From: Manihot esculenta
Taxonomy: Eukaryota; Streptophyta; Magnoliopsida; Malpighiales; Euphorbiaceae
Direction of reading: 5' to 3'
Assembly: GCF_001659605.2 (NCBI RefSeq)
Contig: NC_035170.2
Span: 15,080,265-15,144,264 of the forward strand
Length of the DNA: 64,000 bases
The first letter of the stretch is position 1. The number at the start of each line of letters is the position of its first letter. The notes below the pieces were generated by a model. That model was not told the DNA's origin, made no database searches, and saw only the letters and a program-made list of their open reading frames with translations. A program made the position numbers and the translations under genes. Shown piece by piece: positions 24,567-36,950 of this stretch.

Positions 24567-26398
24567 TGTAACGACCCGAAAATCGGTCCGCTACCGGCGC
24601 TAGGATCCAGGTCGGCTTAAGGCCGCCGGGACCCGTAGCAAGCCTAACATACATCCTATGAACCTGTTTAATCTCATACATGATCGACAACATACATAAA
24701 AATTAAAACTTTTCTTTCATACATTCTATCATACACCAAACTCAACCTGTGTATGCACTGAACATAGTCATAATCATAAGCATTGACCCCTCTGTGGGAT
24801 CTCATCAATGCCCCAATGGGCGATACAACACATGTTGAGTTGGTTTACATAAACATCACAAAACATCTAAGATCATGTATAAAAAGGGATACCTTACACA
24901 TTGGGTCAAGCACAATCTCTAATCCTCAATATCATTATATACATTACTATTCATAACTTTACATCGTTTTATAATTTATCATGTCCACACTCTATCTATT
25001 ACATACACATGACTTCATTACTCTTGCGGACCTCCTGGTCTACCCTATACCTGCAAACCTGGGGAATTAGGGAGAGGGGTGAGCTACTAGAGCCCAGTGA
25101 GCAGAATAATAAAACATTCAAAACATATGATAACATGGAATGCATCACAACACAGCTAATCACATCAAGGATGAAGTTATCACCAATAGTCCTCTACATA
25201 GTCCAACTGTGCCAGAACGTAGAATGGGTCCTGGTCTTTCTCTTACATGGCATAACATAACATTCCAATGTGCCAGAACGTAGAATGGGTCCTGGTCTTT
25301 CTCTTACATAGTGCCAGCGAACGTAGAATGGATCCCACTGGTCTTACATTCTGTACTGTACACATCACATCGTCACATTATAGATCGAGGGCTGGATCAT
25401 CCAACATTCATCCACAACAACAACAGTAGAGTATGCAATGCAACATATTCGTGAATTCTAATGCAACAACCTAGTATATCTCATGGCATTAATGATGCGT
25501 GAATCATGCTAAAATGTCCATTTATTTGCTTTAAAAACGTAATGAGTTATTCCACTCACCTCTGGATAGCTCTGACCAGACACTGGAGTAGCTGACTCAC
25601 TGCTGGGGTCCTCGGTTCCTCGGGTCTGAACCTACACAGGTGGACTCAAATGAGGGACCAAACAACTAGAACATAACTCTAAAAACATCCCCCAAAAACC
25701 CTCTAAAACACCTCAAAACATCCAAGCAAAAACATGTAAAGGAAGGCTGAACAGGGCACTTTCGGCGGCAGGTTTGGCGGCCGAAAGTCCCACCAGAGCC
25801 GAAAGTCAGGCAGGTTCAGCGGCACCTTCGGCGGCCGAAACTTCCAGACAGAGACGAAACTCATGCATGTTCGGCGGCACTTTCGGCGGCTGAAACTGCC
25901 CTCCAGAGACGAAAGTCCTCTTTCGGGGGCAGGCTTCGGCAGCCGAAGGCTGCCTCCACAAGCGGGTTCGGCGGCCGAAAGTTCCTTCGGCGGCTGAACC
26001 TGAGTTTCTCCAAAGTGGCAGAAACTCAGCTCCAACATGCACAAACGCCTCCCAAACTTTTCAAACATGCATAAACCTATTCTACAACACTCCCAATCAT
26101 ACACAAACAAGCATACAAGCTCCTAGGGGCTTCAAACCATCAAAAACCCCAACTACAACACATCAAACAACTCACATTGTTCAAAAACATAACATGAACC
26201 CATAAACCTAACTATAAGCTAAACATGCATTCTACCCCATAGATCTACTTAAAACTTACTTAAAACATGCCATAAGCTCAAGATCGACCCTTACCTCTTG
26301 AAGATCGAGAGGTGAACGACCCTAACTCAGAAAATGGGGGAGAGAGAGTTCCTTGAACCTCCAAGCTCCAAAACTTGCTCAAAATCTTCAAAACAAGG

Positions 26399-28043
26399 TG
26401 ACAGGAGCGGTTGTCGAAGCCGGTCAAAAATAACCTTCTTGGTTACCTACAAATACAACTGTAGACAGTGGTGAAGGATCGTATCCACAGAGAATTGATT
26501 ACCTATTTATTTATCTTAATCAAGACCAATCAAACCAATTGAAAGCACAAGTGAAAGCAAATGATTGCAAATAGAATAAAAGTAAAGTGCAAGGAAAGTA
26601 AAAAGGGGGGTTTTGAGATGATTTGATTAACAACTAATGAAAGCAATTAAAACAGCAAGTAATTAAAATAAAAGAGGAAATCAATAAGAGAAAGGTCTAG
26701 TTGAAGATATGGATCCACTTTGGTTGTTTAGGTTGATCATTGAAACATGGTTATCTTGATTAACTCAATAGGTTGGTTATGGGGGTGGAAGACGCTTCTC
26801 ACCACCATGTCTTTTCTTATGAATAAACTGATTAGGGAACGTCCTCTAACCAATTACTAATCAACAAATTGCCAAGGAACGTCCTTGGGCCATAGGCATC
26901 AAAACAATTGCCAATTGCATGAAGAACAAGAAAGATCCAAACCCTAACTACTCAAACGCATGAGATGTTGCTAGATCATGCAATTTCTTGGTTTTTACAC
27001 CAAGTGTTCTTATATCAGAATATTTCCAGCAATTACGGACTAACAAATATCCTAATCAACAATCAATTAACTTTGCAATCAAGAATCAAGTGGCCAATTT
27101 GATCAAAACAACAAAGCAATCTTTATAATTAAGCACAATTGCATGAATATTGAATAAATCAAAAGCAAACACTTTATGTTCAGATCTCACAACCTTTTAA
27201 ACAACCTTAGTTTCAACCAAACTTCAACTAGAAATAAGGTTTCAGCCACTCATGGCTGAACCAAAACAGAAAAATAAAGAAAAGAAGAAAGTGGAAGAAC
27301 TAAGGTGGAGGAGCCTTTGGAGAGCCTTGATCAATCCCTTGATGGAAGATTATGATTCTTGGTCTTCTTGAGGCCTTTAAATAGGTCTTTGAGAGGCTGC
27401 TTTTTCCTTTTTAGTGTCCATGCATCTTTGAGTGATTGCCCCATAGTGCCCTTGAATTTTCTTTGTGCATGTGTGGAGTTGCAAGTCCTTTTTGGTCTTT
27501 TAATTGATGTCCAAGGTGTGTCCAAGAAGATTCATGCACTAAAGAGGAAGGTGGAGCCTTGATTTGAATTTTGAATGAGCATGGCACTATGTAGGAAACA
27601 TGTGATCTTCAAGATTTGGCTCATTAAATAGGGAAGAGCATGTTCGGGGGCAAGTTCGGCCGCCTAAGTTAAGTTTCGGGGGCATGACTTTCGTCTCTGG
27701 AGCCAAGGTTCGGCGGCCGAAGGTGCCCCGGAAGGTGGGTGACTTTCGCCTCTGGACTGGACTTTAGGCCGCCGAAAGTGCCCCCGAAAGTGGGTGACTT
27801 TCGGCTTCCGAAAGTGCTTCCGAAGGTGCCCCCGAAAGTGGATGAGTTTTGGAGTGCTTCCGAAGGTGCTTCCGAAAGTGGCTGTTTTTGGGCATTCTTT
27901 GGCACTTTTAAGAGCATTTTCTTCAAATTGTTTCTTCACACCTAATATTTGCAAAACATGATTAAAACCACAAAATTAGGTAGAATAGGTGCAAATAAAC
28001 ATCAATAAGATCATGAAAATATGGACTAAAATATGCTCTATCA
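26399..28043 (-). mobile_element. Solo LTR F, a different LTR family
   Basis: On the plus strand it runs from TGACAGGAGCGGTTGTCGAA to GCTCTATCA. The perfect target duplication CAAGG lies at 26394-26398 and 28044-28048, and the matching empty site AAACAAGGATAAAAC in the other LTR of E is at about 48011-48025. It is 1645 bp with no open frame. The likely sense strand is minus: TGATAGAGCATATTTTAG at the start, a TATA-like CCTATTTAAAGG at about 27375-27390, and a terminal CGACAACCGCTCCTGTCA. The internal region is absent, so the lineage (possibly Tat-like) is unproven. It carries a GC-rich array (27638-27890) resembling those of the Tekay LTRs. Confidence 0.9.
27638..27890 (-). repeat. GC-rich dyad array in LTR F
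   Basis: Units such as TTCGGCGGCCGAAGGTGCC, CCCCCGAAAGTGGGTGACTT and ACTTTCGTCTCTGG occur in tandem with variation. The same phrases, including the spacer ACTTTCGTCTCTG, occur in the second array of the Tekay LTRs (for example 36786-36900). On the presumed sense strand the array lies about 250 bases upstream of the TATA-like site. Confidence 0.8.
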
Positions 28044-28537
28044 CAAGGGTAAAACTAATGAAAATCGAGAAAGATGTAAAGGAAAGAACTCAAAACCGGC
28101 GAGGGATGGCAGAGAGCTCACCTTGGCCGAAAATGGGGAGAAAAACTCGCCCGTTTTCGGCTAAGGGACCCCTTTATAGGTGGCTGGCCAGACCACGTTC
28201 GGGAGCCGAAAGTGCCTCCGCATGCATGCCATGTTTGTCGGCCGAACATAAGGTTCGGCGGCCGAACCTGGTTTCCCTCACTTATGCTTTCGGGGGCCTA
28301 AGGCACTCCCCGAAGTGCATGCATGTTCGGCGGCCGAACTTGAGGTTCAGCGGCCGAACCTGAGTTTTCCTCCAAGGTTGTTTTCATGCAAAAAAACTCA
28401 TTTCCTTTTTACTTAAAATCATGAAATACATTAAAACATTTTATGAAAACATGTTTCTACCCTACTAGAGGCTTCCGACATCCGAGATTCCACCGAACGG
28501 TAGGAATTCCGATATCGGAGTCTAGCCGGGTATTACA

Positions 28538-31440
28538 TTCTCCCCCCCTTAAGAACATTCGTCCCCGAATGTTCACCAACTAACACATAGCATGGCATAA
28601 ACAAAACATACAAGCACATGGACTCACAAGGAACTAACCTTAGAAAAGATAAGGGTATTGCTGGAGCATGGGCTCCCGTGTCTCCCAAGTGCATTCTTCC
28701 AAATGGTGGTGGTTCCACAGGACTTTCACCATTGGGATTTCCTTGTTCCTCAGCTTCCTGATCTGGGTGTCTATGATCCGTACTGGCTGCTCAACATAAG
28801 TGAGATCCTCTTGGATCTCCACATCAGGCTCACTAAGAACCTTGCCCGGATCTGACACAAACCTCCTCAACATGGAAACATGGAAAACCGGATGGATTCT
28901 CTCCATAGAAGCAGGTAAATCCAGCTTGTACGACACATTCCCAATCTTTTGCAAGATTTCAAAGGGTCCGATGTATCGTGGGGTAGTTTACCTTTCTTCC
29001 CAAAGCGAACCGCTCCTTTCATAGCAGACACCTTGAGCAATACCAGATCCCCCTCCTGAAACTCTACCCGTCTTCTGCGGATGTCTGCATAACTCTTCTG
29101 TTTGCTTGCAGCAGTCTTGATCCTTTCTCTGATTATGGGTACTACCCTGCTGGTAATCTCTACTAGCTCAGGCCCTGCCAAGGCCTTTTCTCCAACTTCT
29201 TCCCAGCAAACAGGTGATCTGCACTTCCTCCCATACAAATCTTCATATGGAGCCATCCCGATGCTAGCATGATGGCTGTTATTGTAGGCAAACTCCACCA
29301 AAGGTAGATGCTGCCTCCAAGAACCGCCAAAGTCCAGCACACACATTCTGAGCATATCCTCTATTGTCTGGATGGTCCTTTCTGATTGTCCGTCCGTCTG
29401 TGGATGGAAAGCAGTGCTAAAATCCAACCTAGTACCCATGGCGTTCTGCAGACGCCGCCAAAATTTGGAGGTGAACTGGGGCCCTCTATCGGACACTATC
29501 AAAACAGGAACCCCATGCAGTCTGACGATCTCATCGACATACACCTGCGCCAACTTGTCCACAGAATAGCCACTCCTGACAGGGATGAAGTGAGCAGATT
29601 TGGTGAGTCTGTCCACAATCACCCATATGGAGTCCAATCTGTTGGACGCTACCGGTAACCCCACTACGAAGTCCATAGCTATATTCTCCCATTTCCACTC
29701 TGGAATAGGTAGCGGGTTAAGCATTCCAGCCGGCTTCTGATGTTTCAGCTTCACCCTCTGACACACTTCGCAGGCTGACACAAACTGTGCCACTTCTTTC
29801 TTCATAGCTGGCCACCAATAAACCTTCTTCAGATCTTGATACATCTTGGTGGCTCAGGGGTGAACGTTGTATCTTGCATTATGAGCCTCTCTCATAATGT
29901 CTCCTTTTAGCCCTATGTCATCTGGTACACATAGTCTGCTCCCATAGCGGAGGATCCCTTTGCTGTCGAATCTGAACTCACTATTTTTGCCTGACTGAAC
30001 AGTCCTGGCAATCTTCACTAACTCTGGATCCTCATGCTGTTTTTGAGCCACCTACTCCAGAAACACGGGTGCCACTCTCATCTGGGCTACCAAAGCACCT
30101 GTACCAGACAACTCCAACTGTAGACCTTCCTCAACGAGCTTGTAAAACTCCTTCACCATTGGCCTCCTCTCTGCCGATATGTGGGATAAACTGCCGAGTG
30201 ATTTCTGGCTTAAGGCGTCTGCCACAACATTCGCCTTACCCGGATGGTACTGAATCTTGCAATCATAGTCACTCAGCAGCTCCACCCATCTTCTCTGTCT
30301 CAAGTTCAAATCTCTTTGACTCAAGATGTACTGCAGGCTCTTATGATCTGTAAAGATCTCACATTTAACCCCATAGAGGTAGTGCCTCCACATCTTGAGT
30401 GCAAAGATTACTGCTGCCATCTCTAGGTCATGTGTGGGGTAATTCAACTCATGCTTCTTCAGCTGTCTAGAAGCATAAGCAATCACCCTTTCATTCTGCA
30501 TTAACACACAACCCAGTTCCACACGGGACGCATCACAATACACTGAGAAGTCTTCATTGCTAGATGGCAAAGCTAACACTGGTGCTGACGTTAACCTCTT
30601 CTTAAGCTCTTCAAAACTCTCTTCGCACTGGTCGGTCCACACAAACTTCTGATTCTTCCTGGTTAACCTGGTTAGAGGAGCTGCAATCTTTGAGAAGTCT
30701 TGAACGAACCTCCTGTAGTAACCTGCCAAACCTAAGAAACTTCTAATCTCTGTCACTGAAGTGGGTCTAGGCCAGTTAGCCATAGCTTCTATCTTCTTGG
30801 GGTCCACCTCTATTCCATTTTCTGACACTACATGCCCCAAGAATGAAATGCTCCTCAGCCAGAACTCACACTTAGAGAACTTGGCATACAAGCCATGTTC
30901 CCTCAAGGTCTGCAGAACTAACCTCAGATGATGGGCATGCTCCTCTGCGTTCCTGGAATACACCAAGATATCATCTATGAAGACAATAACAAAGTGATCC
31001 AGGTATTGACTAAACACTCTGTTCATGAGATCCATGAATACTGCAGGGGCGTTGGTTAACCTGAACGGCATCACAAGGAAATCATAATGCCCATATCTGG
31101 TCCTGAAAGCTGTCTTTGACACATCTTCCTCCCTTATCCTTAGCTGATGGTACTCCGATCTCAGATCTATTTTGGAGAAACAACCCGCTCCTGCTAGCTG
31201 GTCGAATAGATCGTCGATCCTTGGCAGAGGGTACCTATTCTTGGTAGTGACTTTGTTCAACTGCCTGTAGTCGATACAAAGTCTAAGGGATCCATCCTTC
31301 TTTTTCACAAACAAGACTGGAGCACCCCAAGGTGAGGTACTCGGTCGGATGAAGCCCTTTTCTACCAGCTCTTGTAACTGCTCTTTCAACTCCTTCAACT
31401 CGGCTGGGGCCATCCTGTAGGGAGGGATAGAGATCGGTCT
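28538..31440 (-). pseudogene. Element E pol, RT to chromodomain (broken)
   Basis: RT/RNase H are at 31413-30052: [48 protein letters not shown] and DALSQKS (family DALSRKS). The block [14 protein letters not shown] has Glu where relatives have Gly. TAG at 30052-30054 and TGA at 29854-29856 interrupt the frame before integrase 29844-28990 ([26 protein letters not shown]). A frameshift near 28985 separates the tail 28954-28640 with its chromodomain-like [16 protein letters not shown]. The polypurine TAAGGGGGGGAGAA (minus) sits at 28538-28552 beside the 3' LTR. Confidence 0.9.
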
Positions 31441-33740
31441 TGTAATACCCGGCTAGACTCCGGTATCGGAATTCCTACCGTCCGGTGGAATTTGGGTGTC
31501 GGAAACCTCTAGAAGGGTAAAAGCATGTTTTTATAAAATGTTTTCATGTATTTTAATGTTTTAAGTATGATTTTAAATAAGTTTTTGCATGAAAATTCTT
31601 TAAGGAAAAACTCAGGTTCGGCCGCCGAAACTCACTTTCGGCCGCCGAACATGCATGGACTTTGGGAGGCACGTTAGGCCCCCGAAAGTCTAAGTGAGGG
31701 AAGTGCAGGTTCGGCCGCCGAACCTTATGTTCGGCCGCCGAACATTGCATGGATGCGGAGGCACATTCGGCCCCCGAACGTGGCCTGGCCAGCCACTATA
31801 AAAGGGTCCCCTTGGTCCGCACGGGCGAGCTTTTTCTCTCCCATTGTCGGCCAAGGTGAGTCTCCACCGTTCCTCCCTCAATCTCGAGTGTTTCCTCTAG
31901 ATCTTTCATGGTTTTAACAAGTTTATAACTTTGTTTTGAAGATTTGTGAGCTTTGAACAAGTTTTGAGTGCTTGGAGGTTCAAAGAGCTTAATCTCTCCA
32001 TCTCCAAGCTAGGATCGCTTTCCTCTCGTTTCTTCAAGAGGTAAGGGTCGATCTTGAACCCTTTTTATGTTTTAAACAAGTTTTAAGTAAGATCTATGGG
32101 TAGAAATGCATGTTAGGACATATGTTGAGTTTATGGGTTTTGATGATGTTTGAGCAATGTAGCTTGATTGTGTGTGAATGAAGTGTTGTAGATGGGGTAT
32201 ATGCATGTTTGAGACCCCTAGGAACTTGTATGTGTGTTTTGGTTGAGAAATATGCATGATCTATGGTTTTGGGAGGCAGGAGGTTCATTTGAACCAAGTT
32301 TCTGCCGTTTGGCAGAAACCAGGTTCGGCAGCCGAAGGGAGTTTCGGCCGCCGAACCCCTCACGTGAAGGCAGCTTTCGGCTGCCGAAGGTGCCCCCGAA
32401 AAGAGACTTTCGTCTCTGTCTGGCACTTTCGGCCGCCGAAGGTGCCGCCGAACCTAGCTGAGTTTCGTCTCTGTCCAGGACTTTCGGCCGCCGAAGGTGC
32501 CGCCGAAGGTGCCCTGTTCAGCCATTTCATGCATATTTTCTGTGATGTTTTCATGATGTTTTAGGGGGTTTTTGGGGGATATATTAGAGTTGTGTTTATA
32601 TATGTTTGGTCCCTCATTGGAGTCCACCTGTGTAGGTTCGGACCCGAGGAACCGAGGACCCCAGCAGTGAGTGAGCTGCTTCAGTGTCTGGTCAGAGCTA
32701 GCCAGAAGTGAGTGGAAACAAGCTTAATGTTTTAAAATCAAGCAATTAAATGTTTTGAGCATGTTTCATGCATCATGATGACATGTAATAGGCTGATTGC
32801 ATTAGTTCACGAATATGTCGCATTGCATTTTATTTTGTGGTTGTGGGTGAATGCTGTATGATCCAATTAGTCCACGAGACTTTATGTAGGTTATGACAGG
32901 AAGACCAGGACCCCATGCTACGGCCTGGCACGAGGCTTTATATATGATATGACAGGAAGACCAGGACCCCATGCTACGGCCTGGCACGAGGCTTTATATA
33001 TGATATGACAGGAAGACCAGGACCCCATGCTACGGCCTGGCACGAGACTTAATATGTGTTATGACAGGAAGACCAGGACCCCATGCTACGGCCTGGCACG
33101 AGACTATGTTGGGACTAATTGGTGACAGGTTCACCCTTGATGTGAATTGTTTGTGATATGATGCATTTCATGAAAGCATGAACTTTAATATAATGTTTTT
33201 AGTTTCTGCTCACTGGGCTTTTAGCTCACCCCTCTCCCCTAACCCCCAGGTTTGCAGGTACGGGAGTGATAGAGAAGAAAAGAAGAGAAAAGTCATATGT
33301 ATGTAATAGCTAGAGTATGTGGACATGACAAATGATAAGAATGTAATGTAAAGTTTTGAACAGTTATGTTTATGTAATTATGTTATTGAGGATAGAGTTG
33401 TGCTTGACCATAGTATATGTTAATCCCTTGGTATGTACATGATCTTATTTTATGATGTATATGTGAACCAACTCAACACAGGATATATATTGCCCATTGA
33501 GGCTTTGATGAAATCCCACAGAGGGATTAATGTTTATGTATATGATGAATATAGTGTATGCACAGGTTGAGTTTGGTGAATGAAGAAAAAGAAAAGTTTT
33601 TAATTCTTATGTATGTTTGTTGATCATGTATGGGATTAAACAGGTAAACAGGATGTATGTAGGCTTGCTACGGGTTCCGGCGGCCTTAAGCCGACCTGAA
33701 TCCTAGCGCCGGTAGCGGTCCGGATTTCCGGGGCGTTACA
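31441..33740 (+). mobile_element. Solo LTR H, Tekay/Del family, inserted in pol of E
   Basis: It starts TGTAATACCCGGCTAGACTC and ends GGGGCGTTACA, 2300 bp, with perfect target duplication GGTCT at 31436-31440 and 33741-33745. It carries a promoter-side dyad array 31615-31785, TATAAAAG 31797-31804, a second array 32318-32515 and four 56-bp units. No coding region is attached. Its orientation is opposite to host element E. Confidence 0.95.
32895..33118 (+). repeat. Four 56-bp tandem units in solo LTR H
   Basis: GACAGGAAGACCAGGACCCC starts at 32895, 32951, 33007 and 33063, exactly 56 bases apart. Each unit contains CCAGG and CCTGG 14 bases apart, so single strands could form a 5-bp stem. Confidence 0.95.
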
Positions 33741-35811
33741 GGTCTAGTTCCAGGCATCAACTCTATCTCGAACTCTATCTCCCTAGCAGGTGGTAAACCT
33801 GGAAGCTCGTCTGGAAAAACATCCTGAAATTCTCTGACAACTGGCACCGAGGCTGGCTCCCTGACCTGACTATCTAGCTCTCTCACATGAGCCAAATACC
33901 CCTGATATCCCTTCCTAAGCAACCTACGAGCCTGAAGAGCTGATATCAGACCTCTGGGTGCACCCCTCTTGTCTCCTCTGAAGACGACCTCTGACCCGTT
34001 CTGATCTCTGAACCTGACTACCTTGTCTCTGCAGTCCAAGGTAGCACTATGGGTAGATAGCCAATCCATCCCTAGAATGACGTCAAAGTCTGTCAAATCT
34101 AGAACCACAAGGTCGGCGGAGAGGTATCTTCCCTCAACAAAAACTGGACTGTACTGGCAAACTGACTCTGCCACTGATGGGTCACACTTGGGTCCACTGA
34201 CCCATAGGGGACACTCTAACCCAGAGACTATCAGACCCAACCTCTTAACGGCTCTCGGAGCAATAAAAGAATGAGATGCACCCGGGTCCATTAATGCATA
34301 CACATCAGAACACCCAATGACGAGATTACCTGACACCACGGTGTTGGATGTGTTAGCCTCCTGCTGAGTCATGGTGAAGATCCTGGCTGGAGCTGATGGA
34401 CCTTCACCTCGGGAACCAGAAGAAGAGGCTGCCCCTCTCCCTCTACCTCTGCCACTGCCCTGAGTTGTGGCTAGAGCTGCTGGCTGTGCCACACTACCAG
34501 AAGCTGTCTGCTGGGGCTGGCCCATAAAAGGTGCTCTAGGACACTCCCGAGCCATGTGTCCCTCCTGTCCACATCTGAAACATGCATTAGTCCCAGCCCG
34601 ACACACTCCCTTGTGTGGCCTCCCACACCTTAGGCATTCTGTACCATCTGAGCCTGAGCTCGAGCCACCTCCTAATCCCAGACCGGATTTCAACTTACTC
34701 TAGAACTTGTTCTTCTTCGGCTTCTTAGTGGTGTTATTCCACCTCTTGCTACCTGAGCTCTGAGAAGAGAGACCTGGCCCTCCTCTGCCTAGGGTCTTAA
34801 CCCCTGAAGACTGGGTCACTGACTGCTTCACTGACCCCTCAACTATAGCACTAGCCTCCATCCTTCGCGCCATATCCACCACAGTGTGGAAACTTTCCCT
34901 CTCAACTGACTGAATCAAAGAGGAGTACCTAGAATGCAGTTTCATAACATATCTCTTGGCTTTCTTCGAATCTGTATCTAGAGCTTGCCCTGAAAAAGGC
35001 AATAGCTCCAAGAATTTATCCGTGTACTCCTCTATACTCATGTGTTCTGTCTGCCTCAGCTGCTCAAACTCAATCATCTTCAGTTCTCTGGAGCTATCTG
35101 GAAAAGCCCATCCAGCGAACTCATTTGCAAATTCCTCCCATGTCATGCCGTCTAGTCTCGGGTCCACATAACACTTGAACCATTCCCGTGCCTTTTTGCA
35201 CTTTAAGGTGAACCCTGCCATCTGAATGGCCCTGCTGTCGTCTGCCCCTAGCTCATCAGTTATTGTCTTCACTACTCTCAGGTACTCAAAGGGATCATCC
35301 CCTGACTTGTATTTGGGAGCATCCAGCTTAAGGTAATCTGTCATCTTTACTTTGCTCCCACCGGCTGAGCTAGGCCTAGAAGGTTGAGTAACTGGGGCTG
35401 CTGGTTCTGTAGGTGGTGGAGGTGGGGGTGCAGCATTCCCCGAGGTGGGGTTTGCGGGGTTAGGATGGAAGGGTGAGGGTGGATAAGCTGGGTACTGTGT
35501 GTAAGGTGGATAGAAAGGTGGATAAGGCATGTAGGTAGGGTAGGGGTTAAAGCTGGAATAATCTGATGTGCCTCCCATCGGATACCCTGAACCCTGTGGG
35601 AAGGGTGGATAATGGGGTGGAAAACCATACCCCGAGGCCTGAGCGCCTCCCTGTGACTCCCCTGTCCCTTCTTCCGCCATGCTGACATCCAGATTTCCAT
35701 CCCTCCTCTGATCCTCTTCCATAACCTCCCTCACATCTGAAGAACTTCCTCCTATATCAGTCCCCCTTCTGCTAGCATCAAAAGACCTTCTAGGGTCCCT
35801 TGACACTCTTT
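33741..35811 (-). pseudogene. Element E gag and protease (between H and G)
   Basis: Gag core 35806-34700 begins [14 protein letters not shown] and runs through a Pro/Tyr-rich stretch to [18 protein letters not shown] stop (TAG for the Trp seen in G) lies at 34697-34699. Then come the zinc knuckle [14 protein letters not shown] and the protease [17 protein letters not shown], with the expected Pro. The frame stays open to the H insertion at 33745. The first residues of gag lie beyond G, at 45809-45915. Confidence 0.9.
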
Positions 35812-35990
35812 CTCTGTGTAATACTCGGCTAGACTCCGGTATCGGAATTCCTACCGTCCGGTGGAATCTCGGATGTCGGAAGCCTCTAGTAGGGTAGAAA
35901 CATGTTTTGATAAAATGTTTTAAGGTATTTCATGGTTTTAAGTAAAATGGAAATGAGTTTTTGCATTAAAACAACCTTGAAGGAAAACTC

Positions 35991-36160
35991 AGGTTCGGCC
36001 GCCGAACCTCAAGTTCGGCCGCCGAACATGCATGCCTTCGGGAGCGCCTTTAGGCCCCCGAAAGCATAAGTGAGGAAAAGTCCAGGTTCAGCCGCCGAAC
36101 CTCAAGTTCGACCGCCGAACATGGCATGCATGCGGAGGCACGTTCGGCCCCCGAACGTGG
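35991..36160 (+). promoter_or_regulatory. Promoter-proximal dyad array of LTR G (GCC-box-like)
   Basis: At least five dyads occur in 170 bases: AGGTTCGGCCGCCGAACCT at 35991, GTTCGGCCGCCGAAC, GGTTCAGCCGCCGAACC, GTTCGACCGCCGAAC and CGTTCGGCCCCCGAACG, the last ending 14 bases before TATAAAAG. The repeated core TTCGGC-N-GCCGAA contains GCCGCC, the core bound by AP2/ERF factors. The array position is conserved in B, D, E, G and H. Binding is inference. Confidence 0.6.
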
Positions 36161-36173
36161 CCTGGCCAGCCAC

Positions 36174-36181
36174 TATAAAAG
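36174..36181 (+). promoter_or_regulatory. TATA box of the 5' LTR of G
   Basis: CACTATAAAAGGGTCCC matches the plant TATA consensus. The same motif lies at 43850-43857 in the 3' LTR, 31797-31804 in H and 9251-9258 in B. It implies a transcript starting near 36200. Confidence 0.8.
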
Positions 36182-36710
36182 GGTCCCTTAGCCGAAAACG
36201 GGCGAGCTTTTTCCCCATTTCCGGCCAAGGTGAGTTCTCCGCCACCCCTCACCGATCTTGAGTCTTTTCCTTCAGATCTTTCAAGTTTTTCACTTGTTTT
36301 AACTTCGTTTTGAAGATTTGAGCTTTTGAGCAAAGTTTTGGAGCTTTGAGGTTCAAGAACTCGAATCTCTTCCAACTCCAAGTTAGATCGCCTCCACCCT
36401 CGATCTTCAAGAGGTAAGAGTCGATCTCTAGCTTACATTATGTTTTAAACAAGTTTTATGCAAGTTCATGAGGGTAGAATGCATGTTTAGGTCATAGTTA
36501 TGTTTATGGGTTTTTGGTGTGATTTTTGAACAATGTGAGTTGCTTGTGTGTTGTAGTTGGGGTTTTTGATGGTTTGATGCCCCTAGGAACTTGTATGTTT
36601 GCTTGTGTATGCTTGGGAATGTTGTAGAATAGGTTTATGCATGTTTGGATGAGATTGGAGGCACAAATGCATAAGGGAGCGGAGTTTCTGCCATTCTGGG
36701 CGAAACCAGG

Positions 36711-36950
36711 TTCGGCAGCCGAAGGAACTTTCGGCCGCCGAACATGTTTGTGGAGGCAGCCTTCGGCTGCCGAAGCTTGCCCCCGAAAGGAGACTTTCGT
36801 CTCTGTCTGGGACTTTCGGCCGCCGAAGGTGCCGCCGAACATGCATGAGTTTCGCCTCTGTCTGGGAGTTTCGGCCGCCGAAGGTGCCGCCGAACCTGCC
36901 TGACTTTCGGCTCTGGAGGGACTTTCGGCCGCCGAACCTGCCGCCGAAAG
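36711..36950 (+). repeat. Second dyad array of LTR G, downstream of TATA
   Basis: About eight variants of TTCGGCNGCCGAA appear within 240 bases, separated by ACTTTCGTCTCTGTCTGG-like spacers. The strand is GC-rich in an otherwise AT-rich LTR. It reads as long repetitive open frames on both strands, which are by-products of the repeat. The copy in the 3' LTR is at about 44387-44627. Confidence 0.85.

Larger units (their letters stand above)
24567..28537 (-). repeat. 3' LTR of element E (split by solo LTR F)
   Basis: It aligns with the 5' LTR 46186-48508 at about 98 percent in the first 130 bases by eye. Minisatellite units (GTGCCAGAACGTAGAATGGG and similar) lie at about 25207-25330. Dyad arrays lie at 25755-26005 and 28190-28370. 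A TATA-like CTATAAAGG (minus) is at about 28171-28180. The 5' LTR supplies the empty site for F. Confidence 0.92.

Noticed and set aside
32895..33118. CRISPR-like regular repeats
   Set aside because: The units are directly adjacent with no unique spacers, lie inside a plant LTR, and differ between LTR subfamilies. They are minisatellites.
35991..36160. Rho-independent terminators or RNA genes from the GC hairpins
   Set aside because: No U-tract follows and the setting is a plant LTR promoter. The dyads are better seen as binding-site-like or structural repeats.
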